A stretch of DNA of 37,134 bases. Origin: JAAYAY01 sp964429355 (GTDB lineage: Bacteria > Planctomycetota > Planctomycetia > Pirellulales > Thermoguttaceae). Under the pieces are notes generated by a model. It saw nothing but the letters and a program-made list of their open reading frames with translations. It did no database searches and was not told the origin of the DNA. The stretch covers positions 1-37,134 of the forward strand of contig CAYSCH010000042.1 in assembly GCA_964429355.1 (NCBI GenBank). The letters are read 5' to 3'. Position numbers and translations under genes: made by a program. Each line of letters starts with the position of its first letter. Position 1 is the first letter of the stretch. Of this stretch, positions 1 to 7,647 are shown piece after piece.

Positions 1-787
1 GGTCGACGTTATCGTAGTAACGGGGGTGCATCACCAGTTCGATGGCTTCGTCGGTCTTTGCCTTGGCAACGCCGACTTTGTTGCCCTGATCGAAAATGTG
101 AAAGCGGCGATTGATGACTTCCTGGATACGTGCGCTGTTGCGAACCGATTGATCCTCTGGTTTGAGAACGAGCATCAACGGTCGCGACTGGTGAGCGACA
201 CCGCCGCCGAGGATCCGGCCGCGGCACTGGAGCACCTTGTTGCCTTCCCCCTCCGCAACTGGATCGACCAGAATGTCCCCCTTGCCGGTGGCAAGTGCGT
301 GCCCGCCGTGAATTCGGTTGTCGGCCATCACAGCCATCTGTTTCAACTCGGTAGTCCAGAGATTTCCACCGCGGAGGCTGGTCGTCTCGCCGTTGTCCAT
401 CGCGCGGACTTCGAGATCGAACCGATCGCCTTTCTGGATTCCCGGCCGCAGGATGCCGCGAACCATCACAATCGTAGTATTCGGCGAAGCAAGCAGGGCA
501 TTGGGGGATTCGATGCCTTGGCGCTGCATTTCGTGCATCACCTGAGTGCGTGCATGGGAGGGTTCGGAATCACAGCCCGTTCCCTTCAGCCCGGTGACAA
601 ATCCCACGGCTTCGACGACAATTGGGTGAAGCCCAAAGGGAACCGCCAGATCACCGACCAGGCGGGTGGACCGCGTGGGCGTTTCCTCCGTATCGGGACT
701 TTGGGAGCGTACCGAGAGCGGGTTCCAGACGGAGCAACCACCAAGGAGTAACACAGCGCTAAACCCGAACACCCAAACGGTTTTCAT
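1..787 (-). CDS. flgI: FlgI-like flagellar P-ring family lipoprotein (3' end outside window)
   Basis: The frame starts at ATG 787 on the minus strand and stays open to the window edge, giving 262 codons of an incomplete protein. The N-terminus is a lipoprotein signal: hydrophobic stretch then L-G-G-C at residues 15-18. Residues about 40-150 carry the FlgI pattern: a GLKGTG box, then NTTIVMVRGILRPGIQKGD, then TSLRGGNLW, corresponding to the family's GLxGTGD, NVAAVMVTA and SLRGGTL blocks. FlgI forms the periplasmic P ring of the flagellar rod in Gram-negative bacteria. Classical FlgI is secreted by Sec and is not a lipoprotein, so the lipobox is a deviation. No flgH, flgA or other flagellar gene lies upstream; the neighbour there is an amino acid permease. 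The family is fairly sure; an actual ring function is inferred. Confidence 0.72.
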   Translation of the reverse strand, partial: MKTVWVFGFSAVLLLGGCSVWNPLSVRSQSPDTEETPTRSTRLVGDLAVPFGLHPIVVEAVGFVTGLKGTGCDSEPSHARTQVMHEMQRQGIESPNALLASPNTTIVMVRGILRPGIQKGDRFDLEVRAMDNGETTSLRGGNLWTTELKQMAVMADNRIHGGHALATGKGDILVDPVAEGEGNKVLQCRGRILGGGVAHQSRPLMLVLKPEDQSVRNSARIQEVINRRFHIFDQGNKVGVAKAKTDEAIELVMHPRYYDNVD

Positions 788-1050
788 TGGTTACCAGGCT
801 CCATCGCAAATGCCGCTGGCCCATCCCAGCCCTTCGGGCGTCGGGCAAGACATCCTTGTCTGCTCCGAGAAGCTGCGGCGCAAAGCGACCGCGGGCCGGG
901 AGATTACGTCGCGGGGGGGACAATAGGAACTTGCCGGCAGCCGGTCAAGTGGAGATTGCTGGGGGACGCAGGTAACCGTGCGTCATCCCTGTGAATATGG
1001 AGAAAATGGACAGACTTTTGAACCGGCAGACGATGGGTCGCCAGCAGCAA

Positions 1051-2514
1051 TCAGGCTTTCACGCGATAGAAGAGGTAGATGGGCGCACCGATCATTACAA
1101 GGGCGGCGCCGAGGGCGGAGTTGATGATAGCAGGCTGGCCGGCGGCCGATGCCGCGAGGTAGGCGGTCACGTCGTTATAGAGCGTCAACACCAGGAATAG
1201 TGCCGACGATAGCACGAATAGGGCCGGCACCCAGGGATAGCCAGGGACCCGGTACGGACGCGGTGTACCGGGTTCCTTGCGGCGGAGGACGAAGACCCCG
1301 TAGGCACTGGCCCCGTAGAAGATCCAGCTCACGAAAATCAACGTGTCGGTGAGCGTATCGAAGGTGCCGCTCAGGAGCAACAGCACGCTCCACAAGCCTT
1401 GCGCTACCAGCGATGCCGCCGGCGTATGAAAACGGGGATGGGCCACGCCGAGGAAGCTCGGAAAGACATTGCGTCGGGCCATGGAGAAATAAACCCTCGC
1501 GCTGGCGAGGATGATGGCGTTGGTGGCGCCGAAGGTCGATACCATCACCACCAGGGCGATCCACCGTCCGCCGCCGGCAAAGCACTTCTCCGCCACGTCG
1601 GCCGCGACGAGTTTCGATTGGGCCATGGCGTCGACCGGCAGGACCCAGGCGTAGGCGATATTCATCGCCACGTAGATTACGATCGCAGCCGTCATACCCA
1701 AGAGGAGGCTGCGGGGAAGATTCCGTTGGGGGTCCTTCACCTCGCCGGCAACGAAGCTGATGCGGTTCCAGCCGTCGTAGGCCCAGAAAGCACCCTGCAT
1801 GGCTGCAGCGATGGGCACAACAAGGGCCAGTCCTTCCGGCCGGATCGTCGCGCTGGCGGTGGTGAGATTTGCCAGGGAACCGCCTGTCGGCAGAAAAAAG
1901 GCACCGATCATCAGCAGCACCATCCCCGCGATCTTGGCGACGGTGAAGATGTTCTGGACCAGTCCGCCAAACCGGACGCCGACATAATTGACGGCCGTGA
2001 GCATCACAATCAGGAACGCCGCGAGCCCTTTCACGCCGATTTCCTTGAGTGGAGTGACGTCGCCGACAAACGGCACGTGGACCGAAAAGTTCCCCGCCGC
2101 CCCGTGCAGTTCCGGGAGTGCGACGAACTGCGTCGAGTATTCCGCAAAGACATAGGCGACGGCGGCGATGGAACCGCTTTGAATCACGGAGAAGACCGCC
2201 CAGCCGTAAAGATAGGCGAAGAATGGCCCGTACATCCGTTCGAAGAAGATGAACTGACCGCCTGTGGCGGGGATCATGGCGGCGACTTCGGCATTGGTAA
2301 GCGCGCCAAGCAGCGTGATCACGCCCGCCAGAACCCAGATCGCCAGGAGCAGCTCCGGCGAGCCGACCTGTTCGGCCATGACACCCGGCTTGCGGAAAAT
2401 ACCCGACCCGATCACGCCGCCAAGGATGAGCATCGTGGTGGTGAAAAGACCAAGCTCTGGCAAGAGGCCTCGGTTGACCAGGTTCAAGTCGCGCTGGTGT
2501 TGGGGAGAGTCCAT
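1051..2514 (-). CDS. APC-superfamily amino acid permease
   Basis: This is an integral inner-membrane transporter of about 487 aa from the ATG at 2514. A longer frame opens at TTG 2598 but adds only a hydrophilic Pro/Ala-rich stretch, so the ATG is preferred. There are about twelve hydrophobic segments. The first contains GLFTTTMLILGGVIGSGIF, the consensus helix-1 glycine motif (GxIIGxGIF) of the amino acid-polyamine-organocation superfamily. NAEVAAMIPATGGQFIF matches the helix-2/3 ExxxxxPxxGG signature, and PRSLLLG and PRPYRVPGYPW are typical LAT-like features. By family knowledge it exchanges or imports amino acids; the substrate cannot be read from sequence. It stands alone, divergent from the LRR gene, with a structured repeat copy (2780-2846) in its leader region. 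Confidence 0.88.
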   Translation of the reverse strand: MDSPQHQRDLNLVNRGLLPELGLFTTTMLILGGVIGSGIFRKPGVMAEQVGSPELLLAIWVLAGVITLLGALTNAEVAAMIPATGGQFIFFERMYGPFFAYLYGWAVFSVIQSGSIAAVAYVFAEYSTQFVALPELHGAAGNFSVHVPFVGDVTPLKEIGVKGLAAFLIVMLTAVNYVGVRFGGLVQNIFTVAKIAGMVLLMIGAFFLPTGGSLANLTTASATIRPEGLALVVPIAAAMQGAFWAYDGWNRISFVAGEVKDPQRNLPRSLLLGMTAAIVIYVAMNIAYAWVLPVDAMAQSKLVAADVAEKCFAGGGRWIALVVMVSTFGATNAIILASARVYFSMARRNVFPSFLGVAHPRFHTPAASLVAQGLWSVLLLLSGTFDTLTDTLIFVSWIFYGASAYGVFVLRRKEPGTPRPYRVPGYPWVPALFVLSSALFLVLTLYNDVTAYLAASAAGQPAIINSALGAALVMIGAPIYLFYRVKA

Positions 2515-2779
2515 GGAGGGAGCTTTCTTGCCATTGACAGGGCCCGCTGGCGGTTCAGAGGCTGCGGGACCCAGAATCGATCGCCGTTCCTGCAGCAAGA
2601 ACGGTCCGCATGCGGGCCACGATCGCCACCTGCTGCAAAAAACCGGGAACGAGTCAGTGGAGTATTACACCGTCCAGGCACGGTCGAGGCAAGACATGAC
2701 TGCCGCAGATTCCAGCAAAAACGTCGTTGTGCCTGATCAATCTGTTCTCGAAAGACCAGTGGGCCGGGGATTGAGAGGC

Positions 2780-2846
2780 CCTCACAAGACCTACGAGTTT
2801 CCCACGGGCATGGATGTGCACAGCCGGTGGTTTTGTTAGCGGCTCT
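2780..2846 (+). repeat. Two-hairpin repeat, copy A1
   Basis: This is nearly identical to the copy at 29824-29890 over its last ~53 bases and related to the copy at 26673-26736. It has two small hairpins: GCAT-GGAT-GTGC (2808-2819; one U.G pair replaces a U-A pair of copy A2) and AGCCG, a 13-nt loop, CGGCT (2822-2844). A shared entry block (CCTCACAAGACCTACGAGT here, CCTGACAAAACCTGGAAGT in A2) precedes the hairpins. It lies between divergent genes. No coding potential is apparent on the + strand. Function unknown. Confidence 0.7.
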
Positions 2847-3005
2847 AACAGTGTCGGCGCCGCAGCCCTTTCATGGAGGGATAGGGAGAGCTTCAGAGGT
2901 GAACAGAAGTCGGACCTGGGCTGTACTCTCCTCCCCTTCAAATTCGTTTCGCAAATGGGCCTCGCTTACGCGTCGCGCTTTCACGGCCGCAGGGACGGGG
3001 GAGGT

Positions 3006-3042
3006 TTGCCGAGGGGTAGGTTGCCCGACTACAATGTCGGGC
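3006..3042 (+). promoter_or_regulatory. Sigma70-like promoter with inverted repeat around the -10 box (LRR gene)
   Basis: The -35 is TTGCCG (3006-3011), the spacer is 18 bp and the -10 is TACAAT (3030-3035), five of six bases matching TATAAT. The -10 hexamer is exactly the loop of a perfect 7-bp inverted repeat, GCCCGAC (3023-3029) and GTCGGGC (3036-3042). This is the position expected for a repressor operator. The predicted transcription start is about 40 nt upstream of the LRR ATG. Confidence 0.5.
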
Positions 3043-3081
3043 GTTGGAGAGTGCTAAGTCAGGAATCTGAGGGAAACGACC

Positions 3082-3885
3082 ATGAAAGCGACGTTGTGGG
3101 TAGGGTTCGTTCTGGCGGCAGCCTTTGCGGCTGATTTGCGCGGCGCCGAGTCGGCGACGAACGCCGGAGACCGCCAGAGTGCTGCGGCCGTAAACGAGAC
3201 AGCCGTTTTGCTGTCCGACAATGCCACTGCGGTGGCGGCGCTTGAAAAGAAGTCGGTGCAGTTGGTGCGAGACCATCGCGGCGTGGTCCTGCGCGTGGAG
3301 ATTGCGAAGGCGGAGGTTTCGGATGTCGACTTGGTCCACCTCAAAGGTCTGCCAGGCCTGGAATCGCTCAAGATCGGGGCCTGCCGCGTGACAGACGCCG
3401 GGCTGGCGGCTATCGGCGGACTTACCCGGTTGCGACGCCTTTACCTCTATGACCTGGACGTGACCGATGCTGGCCTTGCCCACCTGGGAAAACTGACCCA
3501 TCTTGAAGTGCTGGCCTTGGAAAACACCAAGGTCACCGGCCCCGGGCTCGAGCACCTCGAGGGGCTGACCAAATTGCGGGTGTTGAACCTGGGTGGGTGC
3601 AAGATAGACGACGAGCCGCTTGCCCATCTGAAACCGCTGGTGAGCCTCGAGACACTCGGCCTGCAGAGGACTACCGTGACGGACTCGGGGCTGGCACATT
3701 TGGCAGGCCTGCGAGAAGTTCGCGTCATGAATCTCGATGAATGCAAGGTGACCGATGCCGGCATCATGCAGTTGAGCCCGCTCAAGAATCTGCGAATCCT
3801 GCGGACGAAGAAATGCGAGCAAGTCACCGAGCGGGGTGCGAATCGTCTGGAGAAGGCGATTTCCGGGCTGGCGGTTTTCCAGTAA
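3082..3885 (+). CDS. Exported leucine-rich-repeat protein
   Basis: The protein is 267 aa and starts at ATG 3082, with a GAGGG ribosome binding site about 9 nt upstream. Residues 1-23 form a Sec signal peptide (hydrophobic core, AAFAADLRGAES). Seven leucine-rich repeats of exactly 24 residues follow from about residue 79 to 246, each like VTDAGLAHLGKLTHLEVLAL. The fixed period and the recurring VTDAGL-L-L-L-L pattern are those of the bacterial LRRs abundant in planctomycetes. Such domains form a curved solenoid that binds proteins or surfaces; no catalytic domain is present, so a periplasmic binding or scaffold role is inferred. A promoter with an operator-like inverted repeat lies just upstream. 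The methyltransferase gene follows after 72 bp on the same strand. Confidence 0.85.
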   Translation: MKATLWVGFVLAAAFAADLRGAESATNAGDRQSAAAVNETAVLLSDNATAVAALEKKSVQLVRDHRGVVLRVEIAKAEVSDVDLVHLKGLPGLESLKIGACRVTDAGLAAIGGLTRLRRLYLYDLDVTDAGLAHLGKLTHLEVLALENTKVTGPGLEHLEGLTKLRVLNLGGCKIDDEPLAHLKPLVSLETLGLQRTTVTDSGLAHLAGLREVRVMNLDECKVTDAGIMQLSPLKNLRILRTKKCEQVTERGANRLEKAISGLAVFQ

Positions 3886-3957
3886 GCGCGGATGATAACG
3901 CACAAGAACGCTGGTTCCGTTAACAGGTTCAAAGAGATTCCGATTCGAGGATTAGCT

Positions 3958-4551
3958 ATGTACCGAGCAATTATCGCGGCATTTTTCGGTTTCAGTCTCC
4001 TCTCGATGCAAGCGCCGTCTACGGCAATCGCCGCCGACGAAACACAAGCAAGCGAAGATTCCAAGACCCCGGACTGCGTCTACGTGGGCACGCCATACGA
4101 CGTGATCGACGCGATGCTCGACAGAGGTTCCATCCAGCAGAACGACATCGTCTACGACCTCGGCTGCGGCGACGGGCGGATCGTCGTGGCGGCGGCAAAA
4201 CGTTTTGGCTGCCACGGCGTGGGATATGATGTGGATCCGCAGCGGATCAAGGAATGCCACGAGAACGTTCGCAAGGAGAAGGTCGGCGAACTGGTGGAAA
4301 TCAAGCAAGAGGACATTTTCACGCTCGATCTGAGCCGGGCGAGCGTGATCATGCTGTACCTGTTGCCGGAGATGAACAAGCGGCTCGTTCCGCAACTGGA
4401 ACAGCTCGAACCGGGTTCGCGCATTGTCACCCACAACTACGCAATCGAAGGGGTCGTCCACAAGAAATCGTTCACCGTGAAGTCGCTGGAAGATGGAGTG
4501 AAGCACTACCTCTACCTCTACGAGGCGCCGCTGGAAAAGGAAGAGAAGTAG
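3958..4551 (+). CDS. SAM-dependent methyltransferase with signal peptide
   Basis: The protein is 197 aa. The ATG at 3958 is chosen because GAGG (3947-3950) lies 7 nt upstream and the resulting N-terminus is a clean signal peptide (residues 1-26, ending STAIAADE). The frame extends upstream to 3892 without a ribosome binding site. Residues 63-74 (DIVYDLGCGDGR) are motif I of class I Rossmann methyltransferases, binding S-adenosylmethionine; GVGYDVDPQRI (87-97) carries the acidic residue at the end of strand 2. VGTPYDVIDAML before motif I and the YNYAIEG-type C-terminal half resemble a small class of exported methyltransferase-like proteins. The odd point is export, because SAM is not expected in the periplasm. 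Substrate unknown. It may be co-transcribed with the LRR gene. Confidence 0.82.
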   Translation: MYRAIIAAFFGFSLLSMQAPSTAIAADETQASEDSKTPDCVYVGTPYDVIDAMLDRGSIQQNDIVYDLGCGDGRIVVAAAKRFGCHGVGYDVDPQRIKECHENVRKEKVGELVEIKQEDIFTLDLSRASVIMLYLLPEMNKRLVPQLEQLEPGSRIVTHNYAIEGVVHKKSFTVKSLEDGVKHYLYLYEAPLEKEEK

Positions 4552-5311
4552 GAGGAGAGGCGAGTGCGACTATCAGGAATGCGCAACTCGAAATTCGACC
4601 TCTCAATGGAGGCGAGGGGTGCCAAATAGGCCTGGCGGTGTAGGCCGGCAAGAATTTCCAGATGGACTCCGAAGTCTTGCCAGGCAATGGGTTTATGTGG
4701 CAGGACCCGGTCGGGGGGCAGCAAGAAGCTGTATTGAGGGGGGCATGACATCTCCTCTTGCGGCACAAAGTAAACTGGGCTAAAAAACGGATTAGTCACC
4801 GGTGAACGTGAACGGGGACCACAAAAAGGGCCCTCGCAGGACCATGCTGGTTCAGCGGTGGGCCCATCTCAGTATTCGCCGGTCGAGTGTGCGCCTGATT
4901 GATTAGCCAAGGACAGGGGATTGGCCTTGGCCCTCGGGCCTCAGAACCTGCAAGAAAGCTCTTCTCGAGTTCGGAGGGGTCCGGATCCGGAGGAGGCGGA
5001 TGATTCTGCGCTTCGCTCGCCGAAATAGACGGGAGAAGTTGTGGACAAATTTCGATAAGTAATTGTTATACAGAGACGAGAGAATATTTCTGGGCGGCAA
5101 AACTCATCGTTGCTTGGCAGAAACGCTCAATCCAAGGGCGTATGGAACGAGCCGGGATGGAATTGCCCACACGCTCCGCCCCGAGCGCGCCGCCCGCCTG
5201 AATCACTGATGCCGGCGTTTCCTGGCAGGAAGCACTGCTGCCGCGATCACCCATTGGGAGCGCACGCCTTGTCGGTTCGTAACTCATTTCCCCTTTGCGG
5301 GTATTGCACTT
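4552..5311. other. 760-bp intergenic region, no gene recognised
   Basis: Short frames on both strands lack ribosome binding sites and family resemblance. A 7-bp inverted repeat, GCCAAGG (4906-4912) and CCTTGGC (4925-4931), and a GGGCCC repeated about 34 bp apart (near 4830 and 4860) could be part of a structured leader or terminator. An AT-richer stretch around 5040-5090 interrupts the GC-rich background. No tRNA-like fold was found. Confidence 0.5.
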
Positions 5312-6154
5312 ATGCCGAAAATACTTGAGAAACTCGAACTGGTTCCAGGAATCCACGAAATTCTCGTGGAGGCTCCTCATTTAGCGGGGAAGGCTCGGCC
5401 AGGGCATTTTGTCATTGTGATGGCCGATGAGCGGGGTGAGCGAATCCCACTGACGATCGCCGACTACGACGACTCGACCGGGACGGTCACGCTGGTACTG
5501 ATGGTGGTTGGCACCACGTCGCGCAAGGTGGCTTCCCTGTCGCAGGGCGACGAGATCTACGCCTTGATCGGCCCCTTGGGCCACCCGTCGGAGATCGACG
5601 ACTTCGGCACGGTGGTGGTGGTTGCCGGAGGCGTCGGCACGGCGCCCGTCTATCCGATTGCCAAGGCATTCAAGGCGAGAGGCACGCGAGTGATATCGAT
5701 CCAGGGCGCGCGGAACGCCGATTTGCTGTTCTGGCAAGACCGGCTTGCCTCGGTGAGCGACCGGCACATTGTAACCACCGACGATGGTTCGGCCGGCCGG
5801 AAGGGTCTGGTGACCGAACCGCTCCAGGAGTTGCTGGCGGGACCGGACGGGAAGGAGATCGGCTGCGTGTACGCGATCGGACCGGCGATGATGATGAAGT
5901 TCTGTGCCGAGACAACGCGGCCGTTCGGCGTCAGAACGGTGGTCAGCCTCAACACCGTGATGGTCGACGGCACGGGCATGTGCGGCGGTTGCCGGGTGAC
6001 CGTCGGAAACGAGACGCGGTTCACCTGCGTCGACGGGCCGGAGTTCGACGGGCACCTGGTCCAATGGGACACGGTGGTTTCGCGACAGCGAATCTACTCA
6101 CTCGAGGAAAAGCGATCTTTGGACCGCTACATGAAGGGTGCGAAATGCGGATAA
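5312..6154 (+). CDS. nfnA: NfnA/SudB-type FAD/NAD-binding iron-sulfur subunit
   Basis: The protein is 280 aa of the sulfide dehydrogenase/dihydroorotate dehydrogenase electron-transfer family. The N-terminal half is a ferredoxin-reductase-like FAD domain with RIPLTIAD at 44-51. An NAD-binding domain follows with GGVGTAP (106-112). The C-terminus carries a [2Fe-2S] site, DGTGMCGGC...FTC, with Cys224, Cys227 and Cys239; in studied NfnA proteins the fourth ligand is an aspartate, and Asp219 is a candidate. With the downstream NfnB subunit it would couple NADH and ferredoxin oxidation to NADP reduction (flavin-based bifurcation), or act as a sulfide:ferredoxin/NADP oxidoreductase. The stop overlaps the nfnB start by 10 nt, which indicates translational coupling. 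Family is clear; the electron partner is inferred. Confidence 0.9.
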   Translation: MPKILEKLELVPGIHEILVEAPHLAGKARPGHFVIVMADERGERIPLTIADYDDSTGTVTLVLMVVGTTSRKVASLSQGDEIYALIGPLGHPSEIDDFGTVVVVAGGVGTAPVYPIAKAFKARGTRVISIQGARNADLLFWQDRLASVSDRHIVTTDDGSAGRKGLVTEPLQELLAGPDGKEIGCVYAIGPAMMMKFCAETTRPFGVRTVVSLNTVMVDGTGMCGGCRVTVGNETRFTCVDGPEFDGHLVQWDTVVSRQRIYSLEEKRSLDRYMKGAKCG

Positions 6155-7587
6155 GCAACGAATCTTTGAAGACCGTCAGGAAGACCCGCACTGCCATGCC
6201 GGTCCGAGACGCGCGGCTGCGCGCCAAGGATTTCGACGAAGTGCCCTTGGGCTATTCGCCGGATCAGGCGAGGGAAGAGGCCGAACGTTGCCTGATCTGC
6301 AAGAAGCCCAAATGCGTGGAAGGCTGCCCGGTCAGCGTCGACATTCCAGGATTCATCAGCCTGATCAAGCAGGGCGAGTTTGCGGCTGCGGCGAGAATAA
6401 TCAAACACACCAACGCCTTGCCGGCGCTCTGCGGGCGGGTCTGTCCGCAGGAGGCGCAGTGCGAAAAGCAGTGCACCCTGGGGAAGAAGGCAGAACCGGT
6501 GGCCATCGGACGGCTGGAACGGTTCGTGGCCGACTACGAGCGAGACAACAGCTTGGTCGAACTGCCCTTGCAGCAGCCGGCCAACGGTCGCAAGGTGGCA
6601 GTGATCGGGAGCGGGCCATCGGGGCTGACCGTGGCAGGCGACTTGATCCTGCGGGGCTACGACGTGACCATCTTCGAGGCCTTCCACAGGCCGGGCGGAG
6701 TGCTGATGTACGGTATTCCCGAGTTCCGGCTGCCCAAGTCGATCGTCGAGAAGGAAATCGATTACCTGACGCGGCTAGGGGTGAAATTGGAGCTCAACCA
6801 GATCGCCGGCCAGAGTGTTACGATCGACGAACTGCTGGGGGAACGCGGTTACGACGCGGTCTTCGTGGGCGTGGGGGCCGGTCTGCCGAAATTTCTCGGC
6901 ATTCGAGGCGAGGATCTCGGCGGGGTCTACTCGGCCAACGAGTACCTGACGCGGAGCAATCTGATGAAGGCCTATCGCTTCCCCGAGTACGACACGCCGA
7001 TCGTGCGTGGCAACAAGGTATGCGTGATCGGCGGCGGCAACGTGGCCATGGATGCCGCACGGACCGCCCTGCGATTGGGAGCGGAACACGTTTCCATCAT
7101 CTATCGCCGTTCCCGTGCCGAATTGCCTGCACGGGCGGAAGAGGTCCAGCACGCCGAAGAAGAGGGGGTGATTCTGGAAATGCTGACCGATCCGATCGCC
7201 TTCGGAGGCAACGAGAAGGGAATGGTGCGCAGCATGAGTTGCCAGCGGATGGAATTGGGTGAGCCCGACGCGTCGGGCCGGCGCAGACCGATCCCGATCG
7301 ACGGTTCCGAGTTCACAATCGAGACGGACCAGATTATTGTGGCCATCGGAGCGGGAGCCAATCCGCTGTTGACGAAGACGACGGGCGGGTTGAGGTTAAA
7401 CCGCTGGGGTTATATTGAAGCCGACACCAGCGGCCGTACGAGCCGGCCGGGGGTTTGGGCCGGAGGAGACATTGTGACCGGCGCAGCGACGGTGATCGAG
7501 GCCATGGGGGCGGGGCGAGTGGCTGCGGCCGATATTCACCGTCAATTGAGCGGCGGAGAAGGGGTGGGGGTGGGGGGTAGGACCTAG
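6145..7587 (+). CDS. nfnB: NfnB/SudA-type glutamate-synthase-small-subunit-like flavoprotein
   Basis: The protein is 480 aa from ATG 6145, which overlaps the nfnA stop; AAGGG lies just upstream. The frame runs further upstream inside nfnA but that part is an overlap shadow. The N-terminal domain has eight cysteines for two [4Fe-4S] clusters: Cys49, 52, 57, 61 and Cys96, 100, 106, 110. A FAD Rossmann fold follows (VAVIGSGPSGL, 151-161), then an NADPH fold (VCVIGGGNVAMDAARTAL), and the C-terminal FAD motif GVWAGGDIVTGAATVIEAMGAG. This is the architecture of the GltD/NfnB/SudA family, about 465 aa. The last dozen residues (GGEGVGVGGRT) are a low-complexity tail encoded by a long G-tract, unlike the usual end near ADIHRQL. 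It forms a two-gene operon with nfnA. Confidence 0.92.
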   Translation: MRISNESLKTVRKTRTAMPVRDARLRAKDFDEVPLGYSPDQAREEAERCLICKKPKCVEGCPVSVDIPGFISLIKQGEFAAAARIIKHTNALPALCGRVCPQEAQCEKQCTLGKKAEPVAIGRLERFVADYERDNSLVELPLQQPANGRKVAVIGSGPSGLTVAGDLILRGYDVTIFEAFHRPGGVLMYGIPEFRLPKSIVEKEIDYLTRLGVKLELNQIAGQSVTIDELLGERGYDAVFVGVGAGLPKFLGIRGEDLGGVYSANEYLTRSNLMKAYRFPEYDTPIVRGNKVCVIGGGNVAMDAARTALRLGAEHVSIIYRRSRAELPARAEEVQHAEEEGVILEMLTDPIAFGGNEKGMVRSMSCQRMELGEPDASGRRRPIPIDGSEFTIETDQIIVAIGAGANPLLTKTTGGLRLNRWGYIEADTSGRTSRPGVWAGGDIVTGAATVIEAMGAGRVAAADIHRQLSGGEGVGVGGRT

Positions 7588-7647
7588 GCTTCGGTTTCCC
7601 CTCCACGGATTCGTCGTCTCATGAAGGCGGGCCGTTGGTTTTCGGCT

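Larger units (their letters stand above)
2515..3081. other. Divergent intergenic region between the permease and LRR genes
   Basis: This stretch of about 570 bp holds no convincing gene. It contains one copy of the two-hairpin repeat (2780-2846) and the promoter with inverted repeat of the LRR gene (3006-3042). The frames crossing it have neither a ribosome binding site nor a recognisable product. Nothing else was seen. Confidence 0.6.

Noticed and set aside
26..751. 241-aa + strand frame at the left edge
   Set aside because: It is the antisense of the FlgI-like gene; it has no ribosome site or family resemblance, while the minus frame carries a lipobox and FlgI motifs.
1399..2736. 445-aa + strand frame
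   Set aside because: Antisense shadow of the APC permease; His/Arg/Asp-rich composition typical of a reversed membrane protein gene.
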